This document shows positions 11,881 to 23,687 of a DNA stretch of 64,000 nucleotides, piece by piece (positions within the stretch are counted from its first letter, which is position 1; every line of letters starts with the position of its first letter). Position numbers and translations under genes: made by a program. The stretch comes from Rhynchonema sp. JSB1_4 (taxonomy: Eukaryota; Nematoda; Chromadorea; Monhysterida; Xyalidae): NCBI GenBank assembly GCA_030248065.1, contig JASAMV010008290.1, positions 1 to 64,000 of the forward strand, written 5' to 3'. A model generated the notes under the pieces. It had not been told where the DNA came from and made no database searches. It worked only from the letters and a program-made list of their open reading frames with translations.

Positions 11881-12965
11881 TTTTGGGGTTATCAACCATT
11901 GCACTTTTGCACTGGTTTTCGTTGTTTACCACGAGAAAAGGATAATTACATTTAAAAGTTTAAATGTAGTCGAAGAATGTCGAAATGCCCTTCTAAAAGT
12001 GCAAACCGACAAAGATACTAATGAAACAGGCATAGCGGAGCCACACAAACAACAAGCAAACAAAAGGAACCAATTCTTGGGCCGAGGAACGCATGCTTAA
12101 TCAATAGCTATAGGTAGATTACTAACACCATCCTCTCAATTTTCCCAAAAAAAGACATTTTGAACAGCGCTGCACATTGGGCCCTATGCTTCTGCAAGCA
12201 ATTGCGATTTTTCCGAAGTGCAAGTTTCCTTCTGTGCGTCATTAATGTATGCTTCATAGCTGTGTTTTCAGATGTACTATTGGGCGCGCAATGACTTTAT
12301 AAGAATTGGTCAAATTTTTTTTTCCTGAATCGTGAAGCAGGAAAGTGACGGGGCAATGACGTTGCGTTGCGCGATCACACACAAAGAATGCAGTCACCAA
12401 AATGTTTCAGACCCACAGCAACGTGGGTGCTCTGCTAGATTATTTTCAGCCGAAAATGTTTTGTGAGAAGTACAAATAACCCACCAGTTAAGAGTGACTG
12501 AACATGAAAATCAGGATCGATTTGATGAATTCTTATATGGTCATTGTACGACCAATACCCAACTAACGTATATTTTTCTGAAGAGCAAAACGCCACATCC
12601 AATATCTTCTTTTTAGCTGGTCAAATAATCAACGCAGTTTTTATTCTTGTTTTTTTTCTCAAGACAATGCTTTCCGAACAGAATATTGCACCTACGTTGT
12701 TATCCAGAATTAAATGACCGTATTTGAAGTGCTTGTGCGTGTTGTTTGGTTTTACCAAAGCAATTTTTATTGCAAAAGCAACTTAGGTTTTATTCAACGC
12801 CTGTTCGGTTCATTCTAAATATACCTATACATGGGCATAGACACCTGAGACTGAGTTCGCCGAAAAATGGGTGGGTACAGTACCTTTGTGTATACATATA
12901 TAGTTTGAACATTTACCAAATCCAAAGTTGAACTTCAAGAAAAGCAGCAATGAATCTGCCACTCT
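11881..12965. other. No gene recognised; intergenic
   Basis: No exon or clear repeat was identified between the hAT remnant and the minus-strand peptide gene. Confidence 0.35.
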
Positions 12966-13207
12966 TCAGAAGACGTAGACTTTGCAATTTCTTTCGCATA
13001 GCGATTCCACTGTTCCTGCAAGAGGTGTGCATCAGGCATCGATGTCGGTGTTTATAGTTTGCGATAGAAGGTCTACATGCTCACCACGATAATATTTGAG
13101 TCGATAAGCGCAAGCTGGCAGTTGAAGTTTGCACTGACAAGCGGCTTTGCACTGATCGCGACCTCGGTGGTGGTTGCAAGCCTCTTTTACCGCAGCGAGG
13201 CACAGTT
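12966..13207 (-). CDS. Cysteine-rich small secreted peptide, family member 2 (5' exon not found)
   Basis: Two predicted exons, 13207-13085 and 13015-12966, are separated by a 69-bp intron (phase 1, GTGAGC...TTGCAG). The translated part has cysteines spaced C-7-C-8-C-3-C-1-C-6-C, then LCERNC after the intron and a stop after KVYVF. The core C-3-C-1-C-6-C and the final C-3-C equal those of the intact member at 13.8-14.6 kb, and the intron sits at the same place and phase. No signal-peptide exon was found upstream. A MITE (13220-13523) lies 12 bp before the acceptor, so the first exon may be missing or further away. Function unknown. Confidence 0.5.
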
Positions 13208-13219
13208 CTGAAAGTGTCA

Positions 13220-13523
13220 GGCTGCGATTAGATAAATGCGGAATGGCAAATTTCTGCATTCCGCATTCCGCGTTTATCTGCTCACCTTTGCGGAATTTTG
13301 AATTTCTGCAAGCAAATTTATGCCTTTAGTCAAACATCTCAGTTGCTGTTTGTGTTAACACGCAACATTTGAGGTCAGCATGCTGGAAGTTGTCATCGTC
13401 ACCCAAACACGCACCATTCCGCAAAGGTGAGCAGATAAACGCGGAATGCGGAATGCAGAAATTTGCCATTCCGCATTTATCTGCTCACCAATTTTCGCAT
13501 TCCGCATTTATCTAATCGCAGCC
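13220..13523. mobile_element. MITE (GGCTGCGATTAGATAAATGC family), copy 1
   Basis: A 304-bp element with termini GGCTGCGATTAGATAAATGC and the inverse, and internal CATTCCGC palindromes. Flanks are TCA and TAA, an imperfect 3-bp duplication. The copy at 41643-41923 is flanked by TTA on both sides, which suggests the PIF/Harbinger group. Confidence 0.75.
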
Positions 13524-13689
13524 TAAGAGCACACGTTCTCCGCCAACGGGCCCGATATACTAGTGACACGGGGGTAGACTTGATATTAATTTCACTCCCC
13601 TGTTCGCGTCGCGATCGTAAAATAGATTGTCGATTTTTCATCCTCAGACCGAAATCTCATAAAGTTTTTCAATTGGATTATACGATCTT

Positions 13690-13695
13690 TTTATT
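13690..13695 (-). terminator. Poly(A) signal of cysteine-rich peptide gene 1
   Basis: AATAAA on the minus strand, about 130 bp past the stop codon of the peptide gene. Confidence 0.35.
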
Positions 13696-13826
13696 CGACT
13701 TAGGTCTTCAATCGCACAACTTTCGTGACATGGCATTCCTTCGCATTCATTCGGTGCACAAAGGAATAGGGCGCGTCCATGGGTTTCAACTTGGCATTGC
13801 AAAGCACCCGAAATGTGACGATTGAA

Positions 13827-14637
13827 CTATATGTATGCACCTTCTTCTCCTGCGCTGAAGGAACAACAGTTATTACGCTGATCAGAATTAGTTTGCCAGC
13901 CCTAACGGAAAATAACGCAAATTTGCCTGTGCCTAGGCCAGTCTATGCCATAGAACTTGCATGTAAACACTTACCTGCTCGGCAATGCTTTTTGCATACA
14001 GATTCTGGTTTGAAGCGTTCTGCAAGACACAATTTGGTGTAAGATGATTATCGGATTATCGGAGAATAATGTACATCACTTACTGGGAAATTTGGCTGGT
14101 GGATTAGGGCGGTTGCCACACTCGGGTATTTCCATATGGCACGTGCAGCGGCCTACGCAGTCTTTTGGGCATTTTTTGTCCATCCTGAGGTGTGATGTAA
14201 ATACATATGTTTGTTTGGTTCATTTAAGGCACGCTTGGCACAAGGTAAGCAGATCTCACCAAAATTTCAAACTGACTCCGTTATTTTTGCAAACAAATTT
14301 AAGCAAGTGTTTAAAAAGTGTTTTTATTTAGCGCCATGCATGTGCGTGCCAACCTATGTATATATGCAACTTTACAAAGCCTACGGATGGGGTACTGGTT
14401 TGAATTGTATGATTTTTTATTTGCCATTGTTCATTTACCTACCTTTGCCTTTATATACCGAATTGAATCCAATGGAGGCTGCTGCCGGAAAACTTCTGCG
14501 GAAAACATCATTGTGAATAAAGTCATACTCAACAAGAGAAGGACTTACTCGGCTTTGCACTTGGAGTTTGGCCGTTGCGAAAAGACGCTGACTGCCGCAA
14601 CCATCAGAACGACGAGAAACAGTGCCAGAACACGCAT
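13827..14637 (-). CDS. Cysteine-rich small secreted peptide, family member 1 (85 aa)
   Basis: Predicted exons are 14637-14549, 14184-14084, 14019-13975 and 13849-13827. Exon 1 encodes a clear signal peptide (MRVLALFLVVLMVAAVSVFS) and ends in GTAAGT. The mature part has eight cysteines in the pattern C-7-C-3-C-3-C-1-C-6-C...C-3-C and many lysines, so a compact disulphide-bonded basic peptide is expected. Each donor is GTAAGT-like, the acceptors are pyrimidine-rich, and phases agree throughout. The last exon could instead start five bases earlier at a nearby AG, giving a longer C-terminus. I do not recognise the family. Small secreted peptides of this design include antimicrobial and protease-inhibitor types, but nothing here decides between them. 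It lies between the two ShK genes, on the opposite strand. Confidence 0.65.
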
Positions 14638-15498
14638 GCTTGACAAACTGACAATTCCGTTGTGTTCTAAAAGCTCTACCTGGATAAAAACTTATCCGAT
14701 TAGCAATTATACCATATCTAAACTAAAGCAGCGAGCTAGTCCTTCAAACAGCAGTATCAGCCGTTAACATATTCCACACAAGTTTTCGTGTTGAAATTCC
14801 AGCAAGAAATGACTGACATAGCAATCTTCGAATTGTATTCAGCTGCCAGTCTTTAGGAATTCCCCCCGAAAAAGCTTTTGTGAACTACATATCCGTTTCA
14901 CAGTCGACTCTCTTCATAGAGACATGATCATGACCCAGCATTTGAAAATGTTGTCTACAGAACACCCACGCAAGAGTTGTGATCCGGAGGTTTGCGCCAG
15001 ATTAGGGCCCAATGTGAAAATATCCACTGTAAGGTTCCACCACACAGAGGGACACTTTAATGAGCGCAGGCAGTACTTGGATTACAACTGTCGCTATATT
15101 GGTGGACTAGTGATTCTTTGACTCATTCTGATATTTTTAACTATAAGAAGTGTAAAAGATAAACATAAAATTCAAATATCAAAGATAGAATGCTATGCCT
15201 CGTTAATGTATTCCTGGCACTTTGTTTTTACACACAGACGCGTGTTTCACAAAAAGCAGAAGAACGCCGCTTCAGAAGAATCAGGAGAGATATTCAACGC
15301 ATCTTTCCACTTGCTCATTCGCAACATTGTTGCAGAAAGAAGCTTTGTCCATACTTCGTGACTGCGTTCGTGTCGGAATCAGCTGCCACTCTGTCGAATA
15401 TTCTACATATATTTACACATGTATGTACATACATATGTTGCATACCGATCAAATCCAAACTTGAATTTCATGAAAAGTGGCAAGGAATCGGTGATTTT
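14638..15498. other. No gene recognised; promoter side of peptide gene
   Basis: This should contain the promoter of the minus-strand peptide gene. I saw no unambiguous TATA box or exon. Confidence 0.35.
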
Positions 15499-15720
15499 TC
15501 ATATTTGATTACAGGCAGGCGTTGCAACTTTGCATTTGGATTCGACTGGTTCTGCAAGAGTGCATTTGGTATCGAGGTCGACATAATCTCCTTGCCTCTA
15601 CCATTCGGTATTTGAGCTGGTTAGCGCAAACTGGCTGTCCTAGTTCACATTGACAAAACGGTCTCGACACTGGTTACGATCATTCAGATGGCCAACAACA
15701 CCAGTTCATTGTTGTTGTTG
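15499..15720 (-). pseudogene. Cysteine-rich peptide family member 3, degraded
   Basis: On the minus strand a segment encoding CQCELGQPVCANQLKY matches CQCKLQLPACAYRLKY of member 2, and an intron with GTAGAG donor and TTGCAG acceptor (exon starting at 15551) lies at the same site. The downstream piece reads PVESKCKV and ends at 15499. Upstream, the match continues in another frame (RNQCRDRF) after a frameshift and past a stop codon. No signal-peptide exon was seen. It is best read as a pseudogene, though an alternative start within the exon cannot be excluded. Confidence 0.5.
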
Positions 15721-16543
15721 TTTCACTGAATGACTCAAGTCTCGCGTGATACTACTTCAGGTTATGCTTTTGCTAAAGTTTGCCTGCTCAAATTGCGACT
15801 ATTATCAGTTAAAGTTTGCTTTGCTGATTTTCAGTTTCTATTCATGTCAAATAACATATGCATTATGTGCGATTATTTGGTTTACGCTACTGCACTATCG
15901 TATTTCATGAATATTGAGAAACCATTGGCCGTGTCAACTTTAAAGCCCATGCCAAGTCCATGAATATATGCAGACGGATTTGCCTTATTCAGTTGTGATG
16001 TTGATATTCAATGTTGACATGTTGTACACAATAGGTCGATGTGTTGTCCATGTTAAATCCCAAATGCTTACATTTGTATTTTTACAAAATCGTTCTAACC
16101 CCTTTCAATTTATTGGACATTGTGATGAAATTCCGATTTAAAGGCCTAGCGTATTGCGCCAAATATAATATGTCTGATCTCAACATATAATTCACACAAA
16201 ACATCCTTGCGTAACGGTTGTTGTTCGGTGTTGTCATGCTGCAACCTCAGGCAGCCAGCGTTCAACAATAGATTAACAGCTCACAACGCAATATCGGTAA
16301 AAGATCATTGGTAGACCATTAGACCATTTTCCCATGGAAGGCCTGGTGAAAACGGTAGCGCATGGGCAGACCAATAAACGTGAAACTTACCGCGCAGGTG
16401 TGAATGAATCAAAGGCAGTCTTGTCTATTTTTTTGAAGCCGTTAAGTTGAAGTCGTTAAGCCATTCAAAACTGCTGATTAGTTCTTTATCAGCCATTTGA
16501 ATGGACAAGAATAAACCGATCTCATACAATGGACTATGCCGTG
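15721..16543. other. No gene recognised; upstream region of second ShK gene
   Basis: No exon identified. The proximal part is the presumed promoter of the gene starting at 16609. Confidence 0.35.
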
Positions 16544-16550
16544 TATAAAA
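16544..16550 (+). promoter_or_regulatory. TATA box of second ShK gene
   Basis: TATAAAA followed by GCCAA, about 65 bp before the start codon, matching the element at 5147 before the first gene. Confidence 0.6.
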
Positions 16551-16608
16551 GCCAAGCATATCCGCTCATGGTTCATTCTTCGATAACTAAAACTTGAGCG
16601 GTTCCAAG

Positions 16609-19184
16609 ATGCACTTGCTCAGACCCCTATTAGGTCTTGCAGTAGCCCACGTGTGCTTCGGTTACAATATACCGCTGAACAGTTGCCATTTATCGGACTC
16701 AAGGAACTGCAATCTTCGATGGTGCGATGATCGCTTTTATCGGTCGTTCTGCCTGCATTTGTGTGGCGACTGCGAAGAAGAGGAGACCACCGAAGAGCCT
16801 CGCACAACACCAAAGCCAACGCCTGGTAAAATTTTCGCGCTGATTGTTGATGACTGGAGAAAGACAAGTCCAAGCCTAAGCCTAAGCCTGTAGAAAATTT
16901 TATGCAGATTTGCAGTTTCTTTGGTCTGATGAGTTTGTTATACAGCGCTCAACTGGCTTAACATTGACAGATATTGTAACAATTTTCAGCGCCACGCCCA
17001 ACGCTCATCCCATTGTATCGGCGTTTCAACCTGTTGATATTCGATCATATGGCCACAACCGATCCAAGTATGGGTGATATTTTCGAAACGGTGTAAAGGT
17101 CAGTTGGGTAGGCGGAAAGCTCGGTCGACAGCTCGATCTAAACTTGAAACATTCCACGTTAATAACAGGCAATGTTTCACGTTTACACCGAGCTACGCCG
17201 ACCGAGCTTTCGACCGAACTTTACAACGACCTTTACACCCAACTGACCTTTACACCGTTTCGAAAATATCACCCTATGACGGCGACTTTGTTGGCAATAA
17301 ATCGTATGAAAGCTACGACATTGCTCTGACAACGTTCTTGAACATTATCGACAGACGCTCGGTAGCCAAAGAAAAATCAACACCCTTTAGCAGGAGCAAT
17401 ACTTTCGAAAAATTTCCAAATATGTGTAGGACAGTGCACTAATCAAAGGACATTATAAGGCTATAGAAAATAAAAGCGTTGTCAAAGAACGTGATCATAG
17501 TATTAGCCTGCAAAGATGGTACAACGTTCTGAATTACATTGAACGGACAAAAAATCTAGAAGCGGCCTTAAAGTTAGTACCATATCCCAGATGAGGGAGC
17601 GGGTCGCTACGGAAATGAAGGCACGTTTGGCAATATCATCCCTGCTTCCTACAAGGGCGGTTGGTGCCCCAAAAAAGTCGAGTTGATTCGCGCATACTCC
17701 AGGGCAGGACAGGACAACATGTTGACTGTGTCGCGAAACAACCTGCCATCAGGTGAGCGTTGCGGCTTGATGGCATCACCCATGGCAAAAGATCACCTCT
17801 GTCATGGACCATGGCAAATCGACCTTGGATGTGGGCTGTGTTGGCATATTCCACTTTTAACAAAGAGCTTTTTGATGCCATAGAATATCCAAATTGACTG
17901 CTTTCACACAAGAAATGTATGATGCTGGATGATGGATCTTTCTCAGGCTACACCATCGATAAGACACTCGGCTACTGCGTGAAATCGAGCGCGTGTGGCG
18001 CCACGGTCCCGATTTATGGGATACGATTCAGCAAATGGGTGACTCATTTCAATCACCATTACACCAAGGACGTAAACGAGTACAACCTCAACAAGGTTGG
18101 GAGGGATATTATGTAGACTGGAAATCTGCTACCCTGCACAACGTGTAGCGCTGTGGCGATTAAAGCAGTGTGTGTCTGCACGGTTGCATGGGTATAAGTG
18201 GCAACTTTGAGCCACAGCCAGACCGCGTTCCCGTAGCTCAGATGGTAGAGGAACTGACTGTCCAGGCCTGGTGGCTGGTAGGTCGCAGGTTCGAGTCCTT
18301 CCGGGAGCAAGACATTCTGCAAAAGAACGGCAAACTGCACAGTGCCAGTGGTTAATAAAAAAATTTTTTTATTCAAACCCCATTTTTTTTTAAAAAAAAA
18401 TTTTTTTTTTTAATTTAAAAAAAAATTTTTTTATTCCAGCCAAAAACTGCCAGAAACGAAAAAAAAATGAGCGCTAAAGCAAAAAATAGTGGCATTTTTC
18501 TTCCATAACGTGTGGTAAGTGCATATAAAGCACTCACGACACGAAAACAATACTAAACAATGGTCAATGAGTACCAACAGTAGTCAGGTACACACCCGTA
18601 CACTTCCTCCACGTGGTGTGGGTGCCTTGGTGTGGCTTTGTGACACTCAAGACGGTAAATTTGGGTGAAACTATTGCCTCTTGGTACACGACCAATGCAA
18701 ATATGTGACAAACAGTGTAAATATAGAGTGAATATCACACCGAATCACTGCTTTCGGGTCTGTTGCATGGATAAATGCATGCCCACCCAGTCACATGTAC
18801 ATGTGTAATCATATGAGAGGCCATGTGAGTGTGTGCACTATGTCTAGATGCCACAAAACAACGATTATGGCACCCAATACACCCATGGTAGGGTCGGGTG
18901 ATGTTAACAGTAGCAATTTTTATGCAAAAAATAGCACTTTTAGAGCAAAAAAATAGAGAAATTTTCGAATTTTGAAATAATAAAAAAAAAAATTTTTTTT
19001 TTAACTTTTGGAACGAATTTTTTTTTTTAAAAAAAAAATTTTTTTTTTAATAAAAAAAAAAAATTTTTTTTTTTAAAAAACCACTGCACAGTGCAACTGC
19101 AACTAGGAATCACAATAATCTTTCTCTTTGCAGCTGGCGCTCTTCAGTCATCCCCTCGACATTCTGTGCTATGTATGGCCTTGA
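16609..19184 (+). CDS. Secreted ShK + DUF5648-like repeat protein, gene 2 (218 aa)
   Basis: Predicted exons: 16609-16825, 16990-17067, 17591-17752, 17947-18095 and 19134-19184, open throughout for 218 codons. Exon 1 is exactly as long as in gene 1 (217 nt) and encodes a signal peptide (MHLLRPLLGLAVAHVCFG), a six-cysteine ShK domain (C-7-C-4-C-8-C-3-C-2-C) and an acidic/threonine-proline linker. The remainder has the repeats LYRRF...DHMATTDP, GGWCPKKVELIRAYS and VPIYGIRF...HHYTKD, ending CYVWP. Such Y-R...DHxxTTDP...G..P repeats are typical of DUF5648. Introns 1-3 are phase 1 and intron 4 phase 0, as in gene 1. A MITE occupies intron 2 from three bases after the exon; intron 4 holds a tRNA-like repeat and a hAT-type element. 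Probably secreted; ligand unknown. Confidence 0.75.
17072..17274. mobile_element. MITE (GGGTGATATTTTCG family), copy 2, touching a splice donor
   Basis: A 203-bp hairpin flanked by TAT on both sides (17069-17071 and 17275-17277). The left TAT is part of the donor of exon 2 (GTAT), so the element begins three bases into the intron and supplies donor positions beyond +4. Confidence 0.8.
18227..18308 (+). repeat. tRNA-derived repeat (SINE head or tRNA pseudogene)
   Basis: The ends GTTCCCG and CGGGAGC pair as an acceptor stem. A box A (TAGCTCAGATGGTAGAG) and a perfect box B (GGTTCGAGTCC) are present. The middle, CCAGGCCTGGTGGCTGGTAGG, does not form an anticodon stem with a seven-base loop. It is therefore likely a tRNA-derived promoter unit and not a working tRNA. 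It lies in intron 4 of the second ShK gene. Confidence 0.55.
18346..19086. mobile_element. hAT-type non-autonomous element, A/T-rich
   Basis: Termini CAGTGGTTAATAAAAAAA and the inverse, with an exact 8-bp duplication CACAGTGC (18338-18345 and 19087-19094). CAGNG ends and 8-bp duplications are typical of hAT. It contains long runs of A and T that form hairpins and no gene. It ends 47 bp before the last exon of the second ShK gene. Confidence 0.8.
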
Positions 19185-19636
19185 AAGGGAAACCAACGTA
19201 CACTGTATGCGCTTTATTTTAATATTTACTTATATTTGGTACATAACTCATTTTATAGCTATTTTTAGTTGGTAAATTGGTGTAGTTATGGAATAAGACT
19301 ATACTAGATCATTAATTCGAACAACCATTTGGGCGTCTTACGCACCAGCGATACCATGACGATGGCAGAAACAAACAGTTTTCAGGCCCACGTCTCATGA
19401 ACGCTATTATTGTGACGTAATTCACAGACGCCAAACTGGGCTAAAATTTCATATGAAGAACAACTTGTTTCGTTTCAGAAAGGTCTTTGAAAATGCAGTG
19501 CGTTTAAACAGTAGGTTCAATTTATTTTGCTGTTTACTGGCACAGTACATAAAATTGAAGTTATGGAAAATGGCAGCACGGATTTTATTTATTCAAAAAA
19601 GTAGACAATCTAACCAAATCTACACACAGTTAGCGC
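19185..19636. other. Intergenic; no gene recognised
   Basis: A short gap between two convergent genes (ShK gene 2 on plus, scramblase A on minus). No exon or repeat identified. Confidence 0.4.
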
Positions 19637-22520
19637 TCAGCTGGAGTAATTTCTGTTCGACGGAAACTTTTGAAACATCAAAAACGAATTTTCATCACTC
19701 TCCGCCACCGTCTCCATCCCAATCATCTCCCGTGTTTTCAAATGCCAAGAAATCCTGAAAACACGTACATATAAGGTATTCCAAAAAATGGTAAACGTTT
19801 GGACAAAAATCAAACGACCAACAATTAGGAACAGAGCTCCTATCATTGTGGCCTTCATTCTGACGTCCAAATCCATCGGAACTGAAACATAAGAAACGTT
19901 CTGAACTTGAGTTCCAGTTCTTCGGTATTCGTCTTGCAGAGAACCACTCACACGTGACTCCAAAATTGTCAGCTTCTGTGAAGAACTCTTTTGCCAACCC
20001 ACTCCACTGCTTGGTGATGCTTCCCACCTTTGACGTCTTTCCAGCGTCAGAGTAAACCTGAAGTGATTTTTTAAGATTGGCATTGTCAATCTGTTCTTTA
20101 TTGTCAATGTCAATTGTGATTTGACAATTCAAATCTTGTTGTTGCCAATTGTCCTTCATAGCCATGAACACGGGAAAAGTTATAAAAAAATCAGAGCTAA
20201 CCGAGAACTCGACATCTGCGCAACATCTGCAGGTGCAGAATGGCCCGTCAATGTACAATTGTGCTGCGCCATTTTCGTCCTGCAGCTCAAAGTTGAACGC
20301 ACAAACGGCGGAGGTTTGTTGGATGTTGCCGATTATGTTGCCTGTTTTTTAGCCAATGTGTGTATTTGGTGCCTAGCCAATTTTGAAATGAAGGCATGTG
20401 AAAAGGTAGTGAAAAAATCAGCAGCTTTTAATCCGCATGCTGCCTTAGGCATAGCTATTTTGGTCCCAAGCCGAAAGAAAACCATTGATCAATTCACCCG
20501 GTGTTTTGTGCGCACGCGAATCTTGTCCTAAAATTGTGACACTACATGGTACCAATAAATTCTATCTGTGTTTTTACCTGGTGGCGCCTCTACGGTGAGT
20601 TGTTCGGCAAAACAAGCTCCCAGGCTCGCACAAACGTTGCAACCGGAGCACGGTTTGAATGGGCGATGGAGACGCATTACGGTCTGCAAGCAATCATTCC
20701 GCGCAATCAGATAGATTTACAAACACAGCGAGCTTCACGACGACCTTTTGTGCGCCCGTCCATTAACAAAGGGGTTTGACCAGTACAAAAATTGTTTTTT
20801 TTCTGCTCTCGGGCACATGAGCATCTGAACTGCTCGAACTCGCACGCGGTCCGTCGGTTAAAACAGAAATAAACGCGCCACAAACAAAAAAAGATTGCAT
20901 TGGTCTATGCCGTTGCTTAATATTCGTCACAACCGCCCTGCGTGCAAACGTCGATCTCGAAGTTCGAGATCCCGATGGTTCTTCAATTCTGGTACCAAAG
21001 CTTTATTTTTAAGTTTTTTGAATACATAAAACTAAACTGTCGATTATATCCCACAGACTAAACTGTCAAACGTAAGCTACAAACGTAGTCCTCAGGGCAG
21101 ACTTAGACTAAATGCGGAATCCGGAACACGGAAATAATTTGCATGCAAAAACACGACACTTTTTCGGTCTCCGAAAGCATTTCCGGATTCAGCAAAATTT
21201 TCCATGCACAAGTCATCAGGAATCCGGAAATGGCCTTCGATTCAAGTTTCCGGGATTTAACCTAAGTCGGCCCTTAGAGATTTTGTGACCTCACCTGATT
21301 CTGATTGTCGACCACGTTGATATCGAACGATCGATGATGTTGACACCAAAACCGACAACAACAGCCGGACTCCTCAAACGCGTAGTAGATCTGCTGGCCC
21401 ATCGTGTTCTTGATGACATAGCTGTTGTTGCCCTCCCAATCAACGAATGCTTCCAGCAGTTCCACTACCTGGAATTTTTATTTTAGGCGCGATATATTGC
21501 TGTAATAAACATCAACTTGATTTGGTTTAGTCTAGACTTGAGGTTGGGCCACATTTTCGGATGAGGCGTTTTCGAAATTCCTTGCGGGTCAAACGTTCGA
21601 CAAGAATAACAGATGCATTGTCAACTATAGGTTCGGAACCAATTTTGTCACTGCAAAGCGTATATTGTCCAAATATTAATTCGAAATACATAGAACAAGA
21701 CTGCCATGCTGAACAAAGTCAAGCAAATAGATTTTACAACGTGCCGTTCCCCAAAGACCACGCACAATTGGGATAGAGCGGACGGGTTGGTTGTGGTGTG
21801 TGGCACTTGAGCAAAGCGAGTTGTAACTAAAGAGATGTCAACGCGTTATGCGTGCCACAAGCACCACAACCTTTGGTTACAATTGAGATTGTACACGGCA
21901 ATGTGTCAATCAGGAAACGGAATAAAATCGGGACTGAGGCCATTTGAATCGTGTACCTGATGTGCGACGACTTGATCAATCTGCGTTAGGTATTCGAGTC
22001 CAGGAGGGCAATTTGCTGGTTTGATCGGCGCATCCATCCATCCCGCTTGTGACAGGTCTGAAATAAACAATTTTATTTGCTTTTTAGTCATGCTTGGGTT
22101 CCGACAGAGCTAAAAAGCTAAGAAGCACACCAAACTCAGATTATAACCCCAATCTTAATTTTTGTGTCATAGAATGAGCTTAAGACAAACCTCTAGGAGA
22201 ACACAACAGTAATATTCGATTTATTCATCAGTTTTAATTCAAGATCTGAAGGCAAAACGCGTCCCTTATAACACCTACCTCCGGGCTGCGTGGTCACGGC
22301 ATGCACTGCCATATTGCAGATCTAAACTTGCCTGTGGTACCTCAATGCTCGTCCTTGTGTGAATTTCTTGGTCATCTTTTTGTCAGAAATTTGCTACATA
22401 TGTACATACATGTAGATACTGATTGTTCTGGGGTGAGCTAGCGCGTGTACTTTCTTTGTTCGTTGGAAACACATTCCAAAAGACACGGTTTTCCGTACCT
22501 TGGAGCTCATGAATGCTCAT
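19637..22520 (-). CDS. PLSCR: Phospholipid scramblase, paralogue A
   Basis: Scramblases are tail-anchored membrane proteins that move phospholipids between bilayer leaflets in response to calcium. Exons: 22520-22499 (tentative, seven codons), 22057-21957, 21468-21295, 20683-20578, 20341-20202, 20057-19952, 19881-19637. Family landmarks in order: [131 protein letters not shown] and a hydrophobic C-terminal helix. The total is about 297 aa, slightly short for the family because the proline-rich N-terminus is nearly absent. After the helix an extra tail of about 50 residues follows. Five internal exons match paralogue B in boundaries and phase. The first exon rests on a GTACGG donor in the right phase only. 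Confidence 0.8.
21095..21273. mobile_element. Short MITE related to the CCGGA element
   Basis: 179 bp with ends GGGCAGACTTAGACTAAATG and CTAAGTCGGCCC (inverse). It shares GGAATCCGG and ATTTGCATGCAAAAA-like words with the element at 7458-8695. Flanks are TCA and TTA. It lies in a scramblase A intron, 21 bp from the exon ending at 21295. Confidence 0.6.
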
Positions 22521-23046
22521 AGTAACTGTGTTGCCGATGGTGCCATGACGACCCAACACCAACAGTTTCACACGGAGCCGCCCCTGGATGGAAAGCGAAA
22601 GTTGGAAAATAAGCTGCACACAAGAAATAAGAAAATCGACTTTCCGCTGTGCGCCACAGTTTATCACGTTCGATCTGTTTTCTTTTCAATGGAAGGTTTC
22701 TATCATAGTACGTTTTAGTTCGCAATTTTTCTGACACACCGCGCAAACACGCAACGTCAAACTAACCGGCATGAAAATGAAAAACACTACCAGCAGCTAA
22801 GGGGTAAAAGCAGCTGCTTCCATTCGAACATGTGAAAAGTACGGGTTGTCAATTTTTGCTACTCACTGACTTCTGAATCTGCATGAAGACCTAGGTGCAT
22901 CTATACATACGTTTAATTTCCACAGCTCTGCATTACAGTATTTACATTTGGACAATGGTCAGCAGGTCGTGCATTAAGAGTGTTGTTTCGAAATGGCTAA
23001 AAATAAAAACCTACAATTTCACACTTATTGGTCTGTCCACTTCCAT
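22521..23046. other. Upstream region of scramblase A
   Basis: Presumed promoter of the minus-strand scramblase gene. No element was recognised. Confidence 0.3.
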
Positions 23047-23502
23047 GCCCGAGCACCTCGTCGATGGATGAGCACCCGGTTGAAAGATACATACCCCTCG
23101 AAAGATATTGTATGTCCGTCGAAAGATGGTCGCCCCGTTTAAAGAAATGGTATGCCCGTTAAATGTATGTATGCCCGTTGAAAGATGAGCACCTCGTTGA
23201 GAGATATGATATGCCCGTCAATAGATGAGCACCCCATCGAAAGATCAAGTATGTCCGTCAAAACATATAGCATGCCCGTCGAAAGATAAGCACCTCGTCG
23301 AAGGATACGGTATGCCCGTCGAAAGATGAGCACCCCGTCGAATGATACGGTATGCCCGTCGAAAGATATAGTATGCCCGTCGAAAGATGAGTACCCGTTT
23401 CGAGAGATATAGTATGCCCGTCTAAAGATAAGCATCACGTCGAATGATACAGTATGCCGTCGAAAGATATAATATGCCCGTCGAAAGATGAGCATCCCGT
23501 CG

Positions 23503-23687
23503 TGTTGTGACAACTTTGTGTGGGCTAATGTTGTGACTAGGCAGCATGTGAGCTTAGAACACTCACATGACTGATAACAGCTTGTGAACGCTTATAATGT
23601 GTGATCTTACGTTGAATGTTCAGTTGCAGTGCAGTTCGGACTTGTGTATCTTGTGAATGTAAAATGTACGTAACTTTCGTCGCGACA
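23503..23687 (+). repeat. 5' LTR of the TRIM element
   Basis: 185 bp, nearly identical to the 3' LTR at 24538-24724 apart from a few changes near the end (TATCTTGTGAATGTAAAATG versus TATTTTGTGAATATATAAAA), which indicates a fairly recent insertion. Confidence 0.85.
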
